The notes beneath the pieces were generated by a model. The model was not told where the DNA came from. It worked only from the letters and a program-made list of their open reading frames with translations, and ran no database searches. Both the position numbers and the translations under genes were made by a program. Below, piece by piece: positions 16,237-25,940 of a DNA stretch of 64,000 nt. Source of the DNA: Sinomonas atrocyanea (lineage in GTDB: Bacteria > Actinomycetota > Actinomycetes > Actinomycetales > Micrococcaceae); the NCBI RefSeq assembly GCF_030812675.1, contig NZ_JAUSTE010000004.1:124001-188000 (forward strand), in the 5' to 3' direction. The first letter of the stretch is position 1; each line of letters starts with the position of its first letter.

Positions 16237-17037
16237 TCAGACGGTCACGCGGGTGCCGAGGTGCTCGCCGCGGATCGCCTTGGTGACGTTGCCCTCGCCC
16301 TCCATGCCGAAGACGACCATGTCGAGCCGGTTGTCCTTGCACATGGTCATGGCCGTCTGGTCCATGACCCGGATGTCCCGGCGCAGGGCCTCGTCGTAGG
16401 TGAGGTGCTCGAGCTTGACCGCCGAGGGGTCCTTCTTGGGGTCCGCGGTGTACACGCCGTCGACCCCGCTCTTGGCCATGAGCACCTCGTCGGCGTGGAC
16501 CTCGAGGGCCCGCTGCGCGGCAACGGTGTCGGTCGAGAAGTAGGGCAGGCCTGCCCCGGCGCCGAAGATCACGACGCGCCCCTTCTCCATGTGCCGGATG
16601 GCACGGCGCGGGATGTAGGCCTCGGCGACCTGCCCCATGGTGATGGCGCTCTGCACGCGGGTCTCGACCCCGGCCTGCTCGAGGAAGTCCTGGAGCGCCA
16701 GGCAGTTCATGACGGTGCCGAGCATGCCCATGTAGTCCGCCCGCGAGCGGTCCATGCCGGAGAGGGAGAGCTCGGCGCCGCGGAAGAAGTTGCCGCCGCC
16801 CACGACGATGGCGATCTCCACCTCGTCGACTGCCGCGGCGATCTGCTCGGCCACGCCGCGCACGGTCCCGGGGTCGACGCCGAGCTTGCCGCCGCCGAAC
16901 ACCTCCCCGGAGAGCTTGAGCAGGACGCGGCGTCGGCGCGGCTGCGGGTCGTCGACGAGCGCGGCGGCCGCGGCCGCGTCGGGCAGGGAGTCGTCAGTGG
17001 AGGGGATAGCGGGGTCGGCGGTCGTTACGGATTCCAT
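16237..17037 (-). CDS. pyrH: Uridylate (UMP) kinase
   Basis: 266 aa. It phosphorylates UMP to UDP as a hexamer. A ~35-residue N-terminal extension rich in Asp/Ala/Pro precedes the core, which starts at [14 protein letters not shown]. Core motifs are [28 protein letters not shown], the DxxT-type loop ([13 protein letters not shown]) and [21 protein letters not shown] 17037 has GAGGGG 8 nt upstream. It is downstream of rpsB-tsf but separated from tsf by a terminator, so it probably has its own promoter. Confidence 0.95.
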   Translation of the reverse strand: MESVTTADPAIPSTDDSLPDAAAAAALVDDPQPRRRRVLLKLSGEVFGGGKLGVDPGTVRGVAEQIAAAVDEVEIAIVVGGGNFFRGAELSLSGMDRSRADYMGMLGTVMNCLALQDFLEQAGVETRVQSAITMGQVAEAYIPRRAIRHMEKGRVVIFGAGAGLPYFSTDTVAAQRALEVHADEVLMAKSGVDGVYTADPKKDPSAVKLEHLTYDEALRRDIRVMDQTAMTMCKDNRLDMVVFGMEGEGNVTKAIRGEHLGTRVTV

Positions 17038-17129
17038 GGATGTGTCCCCTCGTGTGGAGCGTCTGGGCTGGAGCCTGCGTCTAGAGTAGCGGCACTTGCG
17101 TAAGGGCTGCGCGGCGGCGGCCACAGCAA

Positions 17130-17157
17130 AGGGGCGGCCACCGAAGTGGCCGCCCCT
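17130..17157 (-). terminator. Terminator after tsf (UUCG tetraloop)
   Basis: 12-bp perfect stem (17130-17141 with 17146-17157), closed on the minus strand by a C(UUCG)G tetraloop and followed by TTTG. It starts 13 bp after the tsf stop. Confidence 0.85.
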
Positions 17158-17169
17158 CTGGTGCGCGTG

Positions 17170-18006
<837 letters not shown>

Positions 18007-18047
18007 ATGAACCCCTCGTCTCGTATGTTCTGCAGGTCTTTCCGCCA

Positions 18048-18114
18048 GCAGGATGGCTGCCCGCGGGGGCGGCCATCCTGCCGGCGGCCTCCGGGTTCCC
18101 TCGGGAGCCCGGAG
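18048..18114 (-). other. Hairpins in rpsB-tsf spacer
   Basis: Two inverted repeats occupy the 123-bp spacer: GCAGGATGGC (18048-18057) with GCCATCCTGC (18072-18081), and CTCCGGG (18089-18095) with CCCGGAG (18108-18114). They may attenuate read-through from rpsB into tsf or protect mRNA ends. Confidence 0.5.
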
Positions 18115-18129
18115 AGGGTCTTGCTCGAG

Positions 18130-19020
18130 CTAGTTCGTGCCCTCGGCAGACTGCTCGGCAGCGGCGGGAGCCTCGGCCGGCGCCTCGGCGGCGGCCGGAG
18201 CCTCAGCAGCCGAAGCCTCAGCGGGGGCCTCGGCGGCAGCCGGGGCCTCGGCCTTCTCGCCCTCGAGGAGCTCGCGCTCCCACTCGGCGAGCGGCTCGGC
18301 CTGCGTGCCCTCGGACCCGGAGCCGCGGTTCTGGCGGGCGATGAGGCCCTCGGCCACGGCGTCGGCCACGACGCGCGTGAGGAGGTTCACGGAGCGGATC
18401 GCGTCGTCGTTGCCCGGGATCGGGAAGTCGACCTCGTCGGGATCGCAGTTCGTGTCGAGGATGGCCACGACCGGGATGCCGAGCTTCTTGGCCTCGTCGA
18501 CCGCGAGGTGCTCCTTCTTCGTGTCCACGATCCAGAGGAGGGACGGAGTGCGGGAGAGGTTGCGGATGCCGCCGAGGGTCTTCTCGAGCTTGTCCTTCTC
18601 GCGCTGGAGGATGAGGAGCTCCTTCTTGGTGTGGCCAGAACCGGCCACGTCCTCGAAGTCGATCTCCTCGAGCTCCTTGAGGCGCTGGATGCGCTTGGCA
18701 ACCGTGGAGAAGTTGGTGAGCATGCCGCCCAGCCAGCGCTGGTTGACGTACGGCTGGCCGACGCGGGTCGCCTGCTCGGCAATGGCCTCCTGAGCCTGCT
18801 TCTTGGTGCCGACGAAGAGCACGGTGCCGCCGTGGGCAACCGTGGCCTTGACGAACTCGAAGGCGCGGTCGATGAACGACAGCGACTGCTGGAGGTCGAT
18901 GATGTAGATGCCGTTGCGCTCGGTGAGGATGAAGCGCTTCATCTTCGGGTTCCAGCGGCGGGTCTGGTGGCCGAAGTGGACACCGCTGTCGAGCAGCTGG
19001 CGCATGGTAACGACGGGCAT
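18130..19020 (-). CDS. rpsB: 30S ribosomal protein S2
   Basis: 296 aa. The globular S2 core is residues 1-245: [65 protein letters not shown] and [20 protein letters not shown] ~45-residue tail follows, made almost only of Ala, Pro and Glu in degenerate EAPAEA/APAAA repeats, longer than in most bacteria. ATG 19020 has a strong GGAAGGAG 8 nt upstream; longer frames into the leader lack support. First gene of the rpsB-tsf unit. Confidence 0.97.
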   Translation of the reverse strand: MPVVTMRQLLDSGVHFGHQTRRWNPKMKRFILTERNGIYIIDLQQSLSFIDRAFEFVKATVAHGGTVLFVGTKKQAQEAIAEQATRVGQPYVNQRWLGGMLTNFSTVAKRIQRLKELEEIDFEDVAGSGHTKKELLILQREKDKLEKTLGGIRNLSRTPSLLWIVDTKKEHLAVDEAKKLGIPVVAILDTNCDPDEVDFPIPGNDDAIRSVNLLTRVVADAVAEGLIARQNRGSGSEGTQAEPLAEWERELLEGEKAEAPAAAEAPAEASAAEAPAAAEAPAEAPAAAEQSAEGTN

Positions 19021-19485
19021 GCCGACGCTCCTTCCGGCAGGTCTTTCTCCGAGGGCGACCTCTGGGTACGCCCTTGCCCCTGCCATAGTTGACGGTTACT
19101 GACGACGACGGCCGGGTGGCCGTCCGTCCCTGGCATCCCCTGCCTGCCCTACCGCAGTCGCGGACCGATGGGCGGGCAGTGCCCCTCCCCCGGCATGCAC
19201 CGGCCGGGCCGGAGCTTGAGGGAGACGGGCGCTGGATGCGCGGAGTCGGCCTCCTCCCCCGCAGCCGGCCCGGTCGTGGCAGAGCACTCAATCCGGCACA
19301 GCAAAGCGGGCTCGAAAGCCGCGGTTTCCAGTGTACTACAGCGCGACACGCCCGGAGGCGGCGGCCGGCGCCCGGCACTGCCGCCCCGTGGCGGAAGCAC
19401 CTCCCCAGCTCCGGTCCCCCTGGGGTCGTCCACATAGGCATCCTGGCCCCTGCCCGGGCCGGGCCGCCTCCGACATCCTGAGGTC
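19021..19485. other. 465-bp divergent intergenic region upstream of rpsB
   Basis: No credible gene is seen here. It must hold the rpsB promoter (minus strand) and that of the M23 gene (plus strand). A TACACT -10-like hexamer lies on the minus strand at 19330-19335, which would give a leader of about 300 nt for rpsB. A small perfect hairpin, GACGGCC/GGCCGTC, is at 19107-19124. A long leader would fit autoregulation by S2 as known in other bacteria, but no specific leader motif is recognised. Confidence 0.4.
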
Positions 19486-20037
19486 ATGGATACCTCCCAC
19501 CGGGCAGCCCGTGCACTGGTGCCCGTGCGCCTGGCGGCGACCGTGGCCCTCGTGGGAGCGCTGCTGGCACCGCTGGGCCCGGCGGCGTCCGGGGCGGACC
19601 CGGCCCCGGAGACGGGCTGGACCTGGCCGCTCACCCCGCGGCCCGCCGTCTCACGCCCCTTCGACCCTCCGCCCCGCCCGTGGCTGTCCGGCCACCGCGG
19701 CGTCGACCTGACCGCGGCACCCGGGACGGCGGTCCGGGCGCCGCAGGCCGGAACGGTGGCCTTCAGCGGCTGGGTCGTGGACCGCCCGGTCGTGACCCTG
19801 GACCACGGCGGCGGTCTGCGCAGCAGCTTCGAGCCCGCCGAGGCCACGGTCCCGGTCGGCTCCGCCGTGGCGCGGGGCCAGCAGTTCGGTGTGGTACCGG
19901 GCTCGGGGGCAGCGCACTGCGCCGACGGCCCCTGCCTGCACTGGGGAGTCCGCCGCGGGGACGACTACGTGGACCCGCTCGCATTCATCGAGGACCGCCG
20001 CCCCTCGGTGCTCCTCCCGTGGGCAGGCCCCCCGTGA
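19486..20037 (+). CDS. Secreted M23/LytM-type peptidase-fold protein
   Basis: 183 aa. A signal peptide (residues about 1-36, ending Ala-Ala-Ser-Gly-Ala) is followed by a LytM domain: the zinc ligands H70 and D74 in GHRGVDL are present, and the final motif is CLHWGV at 150-155. At the usual HxH position the first histidine is replaced by C150, and the middle loop is SSFEP. This Cys-for-His pattern recurs in actinobacterial homologues next to rpsB (Rv2891 type), so the protein may be a degenerate scaffold or regulator rather than an endopeptidase. It is divergent from rpsB. Confidence 0.85.
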   Translation: MDTSHRAARALVPVRLAATVALVGALLAPLGPAASGADPAPETGWTWPLTPRPAVSRPFDPPPRPWLSGHRGVDLTAAPGTAVRAPQAGTVAFSGWVVDRPVVTLDHGGGLRSSFEPAEATVPVGSAVARGQQFGVVPGSGAAHCADGPCLHWGVRRGDDYVDPLAFIEDRRPSVLLPWAGPP

Positions 20038-20065
20038 GTCCCGCCGGCGCGAGGGCTCGTCCCGG

Positions 20066-21253
20066 TCAGACGATCGCGGAGATGCCCGTGATCGCGCGTC
20101 CCGTGACGAGGGTGTTGATCTCGTGGGTGCCCTCGTAGGAGTAGATGGCCTCGGCGTCGGCGAACACCTTGGCCATGCCGAAGTCGCTCACGATCCCATT
20201 GCCGCCGAGGAGGCTGCGGCCGATCGCCACGCTCTCGCGCATCCGCGCCGTGGTGAACGCCTTCGCGAGGGCGGACTGCTCGTCCCGGGCCTGCCCCGCA
20301 TCCTCGAGCTGGGCAAGCCTGACCATCATGCCCAGCGAGCTCACCACGTTGCCGAGGATGGTCACGAGCTGGTCCTGGACGAGCTGGAACGAGGCGATGG
20401 GCCGGCCGAACTGCTCGCGCTCGACCGCGTAGCGCCGCGCCACGTCGAAGGCCGCGAGCTGCTGGCCCACGGCCTGCCAGGCGACCGCGAGCCGGGTGAC
20501 CTTGAGGACCTTGTTCGTGTCCCGGAAGCTGTTGGCGTGGGCGAGCTTGAACTCGGACGGAACGCGGACGTCCTCGAGGGTGATGTCCGCGTTCTGCACG
20601 GTGCGCAGCGCTATCTTGTTCTCGATCTTGGTGGCGCGGTAGCCGGGCAGCGTGGTGTCCACCAGGAAGCCCTTGACCTGGTCGTCCGCGATGTCGCGGG
20701 CGAAGACGACGACCCAGTCCGAGAAGGTCGCGTTGCCGATCCACCGCTTGGCCCCGTTGAGCACCCACGCGTCGCCCTCCCGGCGCGCCGTGGTGCGGGT
20801 GCCGCCGGCCACGTCGGAGCCGCCGAGGGGCTCGGTGAGCGCGAAGGCCCCGATCTTCTCGAGCGTGTAGGCCTCGGGGAGCCACTTCGCCTTCTGCTCC
20901 TCGGAGGCGAGGAGCTCGAGCGAGCCCGTGAAGAGGCCGTCGTGGACCCCCATGAACGTGGCGATCGAGGCGTCGGCCCGCGTGAACTCGGCGTGCAGGA
21001 GGCCGGCGAGGAGGCTTGAGTGCCCCTGCCTGCGGATGGGGCTCATCACGTCGAGCTCGGCCAGGCGGGGGACGAGCTCGTGCGGGAACTCGGCACGGTT
21101 CCAGCAGTCGACCGCGATCGGGGCGACCTCGCGGCCCAGCCACTCGCGGACCTCGTGGAGGCGGTCGCGCTCCTTGTCGGCCAGCAGGGCCTCGAAGGAG
21201 TAGAAGTCGCCGTCGGCGTAGGGAAGGTCGGCCGCGCTGCGGTGCTGGGGCAT
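20066..21253 (-). CDS. Acyl-CoA dehydrogenase (glutaryl-CoA dehydrogenase-like)
   Basis: 395 aa, full length. An FAD enzyme oxidising acyl-CoA to enoyl-CoA. Blocks seen are the FAD/substrate loop FALTEPLGGSDVAGGTRTTA, WVLNGAKRWIGNATFSDW, the RRYAVEREQFGRPIASFQLVQ helix, LLGGNGI, and the catalytic glutamate in YSYEGTHEIN near residue 375. It resembles the glutaryl-CoA dehydrogenase branch most. GGGAG lies 6 nt before ATG 21253. A TACTGATCAGTA palindrome 36-47 bp upstream suggests TetR-type control. No partner genes of a pathway are adjacent. Confidence 0.9.
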   Translation of the reverse strand: MPQHRSAADLPYADGDFYSFEALLADKERDRLHEVREWLGREVAPIAVDCWNRAEFPHELVPRLAELDVMSPIRRQGHSSLLAGLLHAEFTRADASIATFMGVHDGLFTGSLELLASEEQKAKWLPEAYTLEKIGAFALTEPLGGSDVAGGTRTTARREGDAWVLNGAKRWIGNATFSDWVVVFARDIADDQVKGFLVDTTLPGYRATKIENKIALRTVQNADITLEDVRVPSEFKLAHANSFRDTNKVLKVTRLAVAWQAVGQQLAAFDVARRYAVEREQFGRPIASFQLVQDQLVTILGNVVSSLGMMVRLAQLEDAGQARDEQSALAKAFTTARMRESVAIGRSLLGGNGIVSDFGMAKVFADAEAIYSYEGTHEINTLVTGRAITGISAIV

Positions 21254-21273
21254 GGGGTCTCCCGGTCATGATG

Positions 21274-21302
21274 CTACTGGTAGGTAACTACTGATCAGTA
21301 AC
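21274..21302. promoter_or_regulatory. TetR-like operator upstream of acyl-CoA dehydrogenase
   Basis: A perfect 12-bp palindrome TACTGATCAGTA (21289-21300) lies within a GTAAC direct-repeat frame (21284-21288, 21298-21302). A related near-palindrome CTACTGGTAG (21274-21283) is adjacent. The position fits a repressor site of a fatty-acid or amino-acid catabolic gene. Confidence 0.5.
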
Positions 21303-21356
21303 ATACGCTGCCGGTCCGGTTCCCACAACACCCTCGGCGCCCCCGCAGGACGGCGA

Positions 21357-21386
21357 AGGCCCGGAACCATGGCTGGTTCCGGGCCT
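21357..21386 (-). terminator. Terminator of the tRNA gene
   Basis: Perfect 13-bp stem AGGCCCGGAACCA (21357-21369) with its complement (21374-21386) and a 4-nt loop, 7 bp downstream of the tRNA on the minus strand. Confidence 0.8.
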
Positions 21387-21393
21387 CCTGGGG

Positions 21394-21467
<74 letters not shown>

Positions 21468-21524
21468 CCGTCCCGCGCGGGCGGGACCATCTCATCCTAC
21501 TGGCAGACCAGGCTGGGCCCCGGC

Positions 21525-22736
21525 TCAGGCCAGGTCGCCGCCCAGATCCGTCCCGCGGTAGAGGGCCTCGAAGGTGTCGAGCGTGGCCTTGAGCCCGTGC
21601 TTCTGCACCATGCGGTGGCTCTCCGCGCCCATGCGGGCCAGCTCCTGCTCCGGCTGGCCCAGCACGGCGGTGATCTTCGAGGCGAGGTCGTCGGCATCGT
21701 TGGGCCGGAAGAGGTAGCCGTTCTCGCCGTCGGCCACGAGGTGCGGCAGGGCCATCGCGTCGGCCAGGACCACGGGGGTCGAGGCGCTCATCGCCTCGAG
21801 CGTGACGAGGGACTGGAGCTCGGCCGTGCCTGGCATGCAGAAGAGGTCCGCCCGCAGGTAGGCGAGCCGGAGCTCGTCATCGGGGGCGAGCCCGAGGAAG
21901 CGCACACGGTCGCGCACGCCGAGGCTGTCCACGAGCTTCTCGAGGGAGGGGCGCACCTCTCCCCCGCCGACGATCTCAAGGTGCACGTCGAGCTCGGCGG
22001 GCGTCTTCGCGATGGCCCTGATCAGCACGTCCACGTGCTTCTCCTCGGCCAGCCGGCCGGCGAACAGCACCGTCGGGTACGGGTTCTTCTGGACGGTCTC
22101 GTCCGGCCGCGGCTCGTAGGCCGCGATGTCGATGCCGTTGGAGAGGGGGAGGACCTCGGTGAGGAACGCATGGTCGTGCATCGCCTTCGCCGCGAGCGGC
22201 GTGGGGGTCGTGACGACGTCGGCCTGGCCCATGACCTTGCCCATGTCCTTCCACGACTGCCGGCCGACGATGTCGATGAACCACTGCGGGAAGGGCAGGA
22301 AGGGATTGAGGTTCTCCGGCATGAAGTGGTTCGTCGCCACCACGCGGATGCCGCGCCGGACCGCCTCGTACAGGACGTGCTCGCCGATCATGTAGTGGCT
22401 CTGGATGTGCACGACATCCGGCTGGACGTGGTCGAAGAGGAGCGCGATCTCCTTCTTGACCTCCCAGGGGAACACGATGCGCCAGTACTCGTGGGTGGGC
22501 ACCGAGTGGGAGCGGAGGCGGTGGACGACGGCCTCCGGGCGCACTTCGGTGAAGCTCTTGCCCTTGTCAGAACGGACGGCCGCGACGTGCACGTGGTGCC
22601 CGCGGGCCGTCATGCCCTTGGCGAGCCGGTAGCCGAACTGCGCGGCGCCGTTGACGTGCGGCGGGTAGGTGTCGGCGCCGATGAGGATCGTCAGCGGCTT
22701 GCTGGTCAGGTCCGTGTCGGGGTCAGGCAGTGTCAC
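21525..22736 (-). CDS. GT4-family glycosyltransferase
   Basis: 403 aa. The N-terminal GT-B half begins LTILIGADTYPPHVNGAAQFG, and the C-terminal half has the donor-site E-x7-E motif (AELQSLVTLEAMS), NGID, LFAGRLAEEKHVDVL and a Gly-rich VVGGGE turn. It resembles alpha-mannosyl/glucosyltransferases acting on phosphatidylinositol or diacylglycerol (PimB/MgtA/SqdX group). GTG 22736 has AGGAG about 8 nt upstream. It is the last gene of an operon with a DMT transporter and a CDP-alcohol phosphatidyltransferase, consistent with glycolipid or phospholipid-sugar synthesis. The acceptor is unknown. Confidence 0.88.
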   Translation of the reverse strand: MTLPDPDTDLTSKPLTILIGADTYPPHVNGAAQFGYRLAKGMTARGHHVHVAAVRSDKGKSFTEVRPEAVVHRLRSHSVPTHEYWRIVFPWEVKKEIALLFDHVQPDVVHIQSHYMIGEHVLYEAVRRGIRVVATNHFMPENLNPFLPFPQWFIDIVGRQSWKDMGKVMGQADVVTTPTPLAAKAMHDHAFLTEVLPLSNGIDIAAYEPRPDETVQKNPYPTVLFAGRLAEEKHVDVLIRAIAKTPAELDVHLEIVGGGEVRPSLEKLVDSLGVRDRVRFLGLAPDDELRLAYLRADLFCMPGTAELQSLVTLEAMSASTPVVLADAMALPHLVADGENGYLFRPNDADDLASKITAVLGQPEQELARMGAESHRMVQKHGLKATLDTFEALYRGTDLGGDLA

Positions 22737-22800
22737 GAGGGCTCTCCTGGTCGGGCGGGCCGGCGGTTCCGGCCCGCGGTGCCGGCGGCGGGCGGGTGCA

Positions 22801-23733
22801 TCAGCCGGCGTGGGAACGTGCGTCGGGCCCGGATCCTCCCCGGAGCTCGCGGGCGGCGTCCTTCCTCCGCTTCGCGACCTCGGGGTGGTGCCGGGACAGG
22901 GCAATGACCCCCACGATAGCAACGACGGCGGCCACGACCATGGACAGTGCGAGCACGGGCGGCACATCGGGACGCAGCTCACCCAGGATGGTGATGCCGA
23001 TCGCGATGCCCACGATCGGGTCGATGACCGTCAGCCCCGCGATCACCAGGTCGGGAGGACCGGAGGAATAGGCATTCTGGACGAACCACGAGCCCAGTCC
23101 GCCGGCCGCCGCGATGGCGACGACCGAGTACCACTGGACGTTGAGCAGGAACTGGCCGTTGGCGGCGAGGAGGTCGCGGCCGATGATCCGGGTCAGGACC
23201 GCGACGAAGCCGAACAGCACGCCCGCCCCGAGGATGTAGACGAACGCCCCGAGCCGATGGCGGAACATGGCCGCCAGCGAGCCGAAGACCCCGACCGCGA
23301 GGGCGAGCAGCAGCACAATCGTGAGCTCGGCGTCCGGACCGACATGGTGGTTCTCGACGGTCGCGTTGACGGCCAGGAGGACGAAGAGGGCCGAGCCGGT
23401 GACGCAGGCGCTGATGGCGACGACGGTGGGCCGGTTGATCGTGATGCCCTGGTCCTTCGAGTTCACCACCGTCGTGACGACGAGCGCGATGGCGCCGATC
23501 GGTTGGATGACGGTCAGCGGCGCCGAGACGAGGGCGACCATGTTGCACAGCATCCCCGCCCCGAGCAGGGCCAGCCCCAGGATCCAGCGGGGGTTCCGCA
23601 CCAGGCGCACGAACCCCCGGGAGCTGAGGGCTAGGCCGCCCATGTCGGCCTTGACGGCGCTGCCCTGGCGCTGGGCCCCGATCGCGAGGAAGAAGGCGCC
23701 CAGCACCGCGAGGACCACGGCGAACCAGACCAT
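22801..23733 (-). CDS. DMT-superfamily (EamA-like) transporter
   Basis: 310 aa with about nine to ten transmembrane helices in two similar halves, a charged C-terminus (SRHHPEVAKRRKDAARE) and blocks such as VSAPLTVIQPIGAIALVVTTVVN and DPIVGIAIGITILGE typical of DMT proteins. The ATG overlaps the stop of the upstream phosphatidyltransferase (TGATG). Substrate unknown. The position between a phosphatidyltransferase and a GT4 enzyme suggests an envelope-related lipid or intermediate, but this is inference. Confidence 0.85.
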   Translation of the reverse strand: MVWFAVVLAVLGAFFLAIGAQRQGSAVKADMGGLALSSRGFVRLVRNPRWILGLALLGAGMLCNMVALVSAPLTVIQPIGAIALVVTTVVNSKDQGITINRPTVVAISACVTGSALFVLLAVNATVENHHVGPDAELTIVLLLALAVGVFGSLAAMFRHRLGAFVYILGAGVLFGFVAVLTRIIGRDLLAANGQFLLNVQWYSVVAIAAAGGLGSWFVQNAYSSGPPDLVIAGLTVIDPIVGIAIGITILGELRPDVPPVLALSMVVAAVVAIVGVIALSRHHPEVAKRRKDAARELRGGSGPDARSHAG

Positions 23734-24374
23734 CAGCGTTCCGCCTCCCTGCCGCCGTCCCCGAGCCGGCCCTTCCGGACCGGCCGTCCCTTGGCGACGA
23801 TGGCGCGGAAGTAGTTCACCGCGGCGACCCAGTGGCCGAGCAGCCCGAGGACGAGGAGGGCCCATGCCGCCACCGAGTACACGGAGGCGCCGGGCACGGC
23901 GAGTCGGGAGAGGACGAGGAGCGGGGTCCCCACGAGGAGGAGGGCGGTGCGGACCTTGCCGACCTTGGACACCGGAAGATCGGGGTGGCTGTGGAAGTAG
24001 AAGAGCGAGGCGAGGCCCAGGGCTACGTCGGGCACCAGGAGCGCGGCGAGGTACCACCACTGCACGACCCCCGCGAGCACGAGGGTGAGGGCGACGGCGA
24101 GGAGTGCGAGCCGGTCCGCGGCGGGGTCGAGGACCCGTCCGAGAGTTGAGGTCTGCCCGAGCCGGCGCGCGACGTAGCCGTCGACCCAGTCAGTGCTGCC
24201 CATGACGGCGAGCACCACGACCGCCCACCCGTACTCCCGTGGCCCGAGCACGAGCCACATGAACAGCGGCACGCCGAGGAAGCGCAGGATCGTGATGACG
24301 TTCGGGAGCGTCAGGACCGCATCCGTCTCGGTCTGGCCGCGCCCGGGGTGCGCACCGGCGTCGAACAGCCTCAC
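23733..24374 (-). CDS. CDP-alcohol phosphatidyltransferase
   Basis: 213 aa, about five to six membrane helices. The full CDP-OH-P signature is present (DGYVARRLGQTSTLGRVLDP ending AAD, pattern D-G-x2-A-R-x8-G-x3-D-x3-D). The enzyme transfers a phosphatidyl group from CDP-diacylglycerol to an alcohol (glycerol phosphate, inositol phosphate or cardiolipin-type). The member cannot be told from sequence alone. GTG 24374 has GGAG upstream. First gene of the three-gene operon that continues with the DMT transporter and GT4 enzyme. CdsA, supplying the donor lipid, is at 15 kb. Confidence 0.9.
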   Translation of the reverse strand: MRLFDAGAHPGRGQTETDAVLTLPNVITILRFLGVPLFMWLVLGPREYGWAVVVLAVMGSTDWVDGYVARRLGQTSTLGRVLDPAADRLALLAVALTLVLAGVVQWWYLAALLVPDVALGLASLFYFHSHPDLPVSKVGKVRTALLLVGTPLLVLSRLAVPGASVYSVAAWALLVLGLLGHWVAAVNYFRAIVAKGRPVRKGRLGDGGREAER

Positions 24375-24460
24375 GACGGCTCCGCCCGCTCATGGCCCCG
24401 CATCGCTCCCGTTCCCCCCACGGCCGACGTGCTGCCGTGCACTCGGTGTCCCCCTGCCGA

Positions 24461-25345
24461 TCAGCTCTTGACCAGCTTGCGCAGGAAGACGACGAAGGCG
24501 GTCGCGGAGACGGTGAAGACCGTCAGGGGCGCCCAGCGCTCGCGGATCATCTCGGCCGCCTCGGCGCCCCGGCGCGCGGACTCGTCATTGGACGGGACGG
24601 CGGCGCCGGGGACGGCCGCGGTGCCCTTGGCGAAGGGGCGGCGGCCCGACGCGCCGGCCAGGGCCGAGCGCACGTCGTCGGCGAGGTAGCCGGCCTGGCG
24701 CTTGACGTCCATCTCGGCGACGAGCCCTTCGCGGACGTCGAGGAGGTGCTCGCGGCGCTTGTCGAGGCGCTCGCGCAGCTCGGCCTCGGACGGGGTCGGC
24801 AGCTTGACCTTGCCGTGGGCCCGGTCCTGCGCTTCCTTCTCCAGCTGCTGCCGCGCCTTCTCGGCCTCCTTGGTGGCCTGGGCGCGCTTGTACTGGATCG
24901 TGGAGGGGTCGAGCAGGCGGGGGTCGAAGTCGCGGCCCTCGGTCACAATGCCCAGGTCATACCGCAGGCCGCGGATGGCATCGGCGGGGACGAGCGGCAT
25001 GGCCCGCTTCACCCAGCGGAGTCCGACGAGCGCGGCGATCGCCAGGATGACGAGGAAGGCCGCACTCACCAGGAGGGCCGCGAGCCAGCCCGGCATCACC
25101 GTGGCGAGGCCCAGGATCGCCGCCACCACGAGCGCGATCACGAGGAGCCCGAGGAACACGAGCGCCACACCGAACAGGCCGGCACCGATGCCGGCCTGCT
25201 TCCCCCTCTGCTTCATTTCGATCTTCGCGAGCGTCAGCTCATCGTTCAGCTGGCGTGGTGCGAGCCGTGCGGCCTGGCCTGCGAGGTCCGGCAGAGCCGC
25301 CAGTTTCGGCCGCCGATCGTCCGGCATGCTGTGGCGTCCACTCAT
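24461..25345 (-). CDS. Phage-holin-family (Holin-X-like) membrane protein
   Basis: 294 aa. Residues about 20-130 carry the actinobacterial Holin-X/phage_holin_3_6 pattern: LARQLNDELTLAKIEMKQRGKQAG helix, then two strong transmembrane helices (about 52-80 and 85-112). A long charged, coiled-coil-prone region follows (about 165-240, YKRAQATKEAEKARQQLEKEAQDRAHG), and a final hydrophobic helix lies near the C-terminus. ATG 25345 has GGAAGGAA 10 nt upstream. No phage genes surround it, so it is a chromosomal envelope protein, not evidence of a prophage. Confidence 0.75.
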   Translation of the reverse strand: MSGRHSMPDDRRPKLAALPDLAGQAARLAPRQLNDELTLAKIEMKQRGKQAGIGAGLFGVALVFLGLLVIALVVAAILGLATVMPGWLAALLVSAAFLVILAIAALVGLRWVKRAMPLVPADAIRGLRYDLGIVTEGRDFDPRLLDPSTIQYKRAQATKEAEKARQQLEKEAQDRAHGKVKLPTPSEAELRERLDKRREHLLDVREGLVAEMDVKRQAGYLADDVRSALAGASGRRPFAKGTAAVPGAAVPSNDESARRGAEAAEMIRERWAPLTVFTVSATAFVVFLRKLVKS

Positions 25346-25447
25346 CGTCGTCGGGTTCCTTCCAGTCGGTCCGGAACGCGCGAGGCGCAATCCGTGACCA
25401 AACTACCACCCGGGGGCGCACGGGGGCCCGAGGCCGCGCAGCCGGCC

Positions 25448-25876
25448 TCAGCCGGGCGTGCTCCCCGTCCCGAGCGCCCCGAAGGCCGCCTCGACCTGCA
25501 GGAACTGCTCGGCGGCCTGGACCGCGGCGTCGAAGGCGTCGGCGTCCGTGGCCGAGCCGCGGGGGCCACGAGGGAGCCACTCGTGGCGTTCGGTCCGGAT
25601 GGTCTCGAATCCCTCGCGCGGCGGCGCGTAGTAGATGGCGAAGCGCTGGACGGGCCAGCCGGCCGGGGTCTCGGGCGCGACGAGGACGGCGGACCGGAGC
25701 GCGAAGTTGACCCACTGGGCGATGGGCCTGCGGTGGTCCCGCATCAGGATCCCGTCGTTGAAGCCGGCGGCAGACCCTTCGCCGAACACACTCTCGAACC
25801 GCGCACGCCACACGGTCAGGAGCGGACCCTCGTAGCGGGTCCACCCTGCGGGGAGGGAAGCCGACGGCTCGGGCAT
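25448..25876 (-). CDS. Conserved hypothetical protein
   Basis: 142 aa, soluble, no signal peptide. Trp-rich and acidic, with PEPSASLPAGWTRYEGPLLTVWRARFESVFG at the start and a central RFAIYYAPPREGFETIRTERHEWLPR segment. It has the look of a small beta-barrel protein of actinobacteria, but I do not recognise the family. A TATCAT -10 ends 6 nt before the ATG, suggesting a leaderless mRNA. The two tRNA-Asn genes lie directly upstream on the same strand. Confidence 0.65.
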   Translation of the reverse strand: MPEPSASLPAGWTRYEGPLLTVWRARFESVFGEGSAAGFNDGILMRDHRRPIAQWVNFALRSAVLVAPETPAGWPVQRFAIYYAPPREGFETIRTERHEWLPRGPRGSATDADAFDAAVQAAEQFLQVEAAFGALGTGSTPG

Positions 25877-25888
25877 ACGTTCATGATA
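25877..25888 (-). promoter_or_regulatory. Leaderless-type promoter of the 25876 gene
   Basis: Minus-strand TATCAT (25883-25888) ends 6 nt before ATG 25876. Confidence 0.55.
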
Positions 25889-25940
25889 GAGGCCGCGGGC
25901 GGCGCTGCACCGGCCTTTCGGCCGGCGGCGCGCACCAGGG

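Noticed and set aside
19089-19481. Small open frames in the rpsB upstream region
   Set aside because: High-GC chance frames with no ribosome-binding site or recognisable motif.
24461-25345. Holin-family annotation as evidence of a prophage
   Set aside because: No integrase, capsid, tail or lysin genes nearby; Holin-X-like proteins are ordinary chromosomal proteins in actinobacteria.
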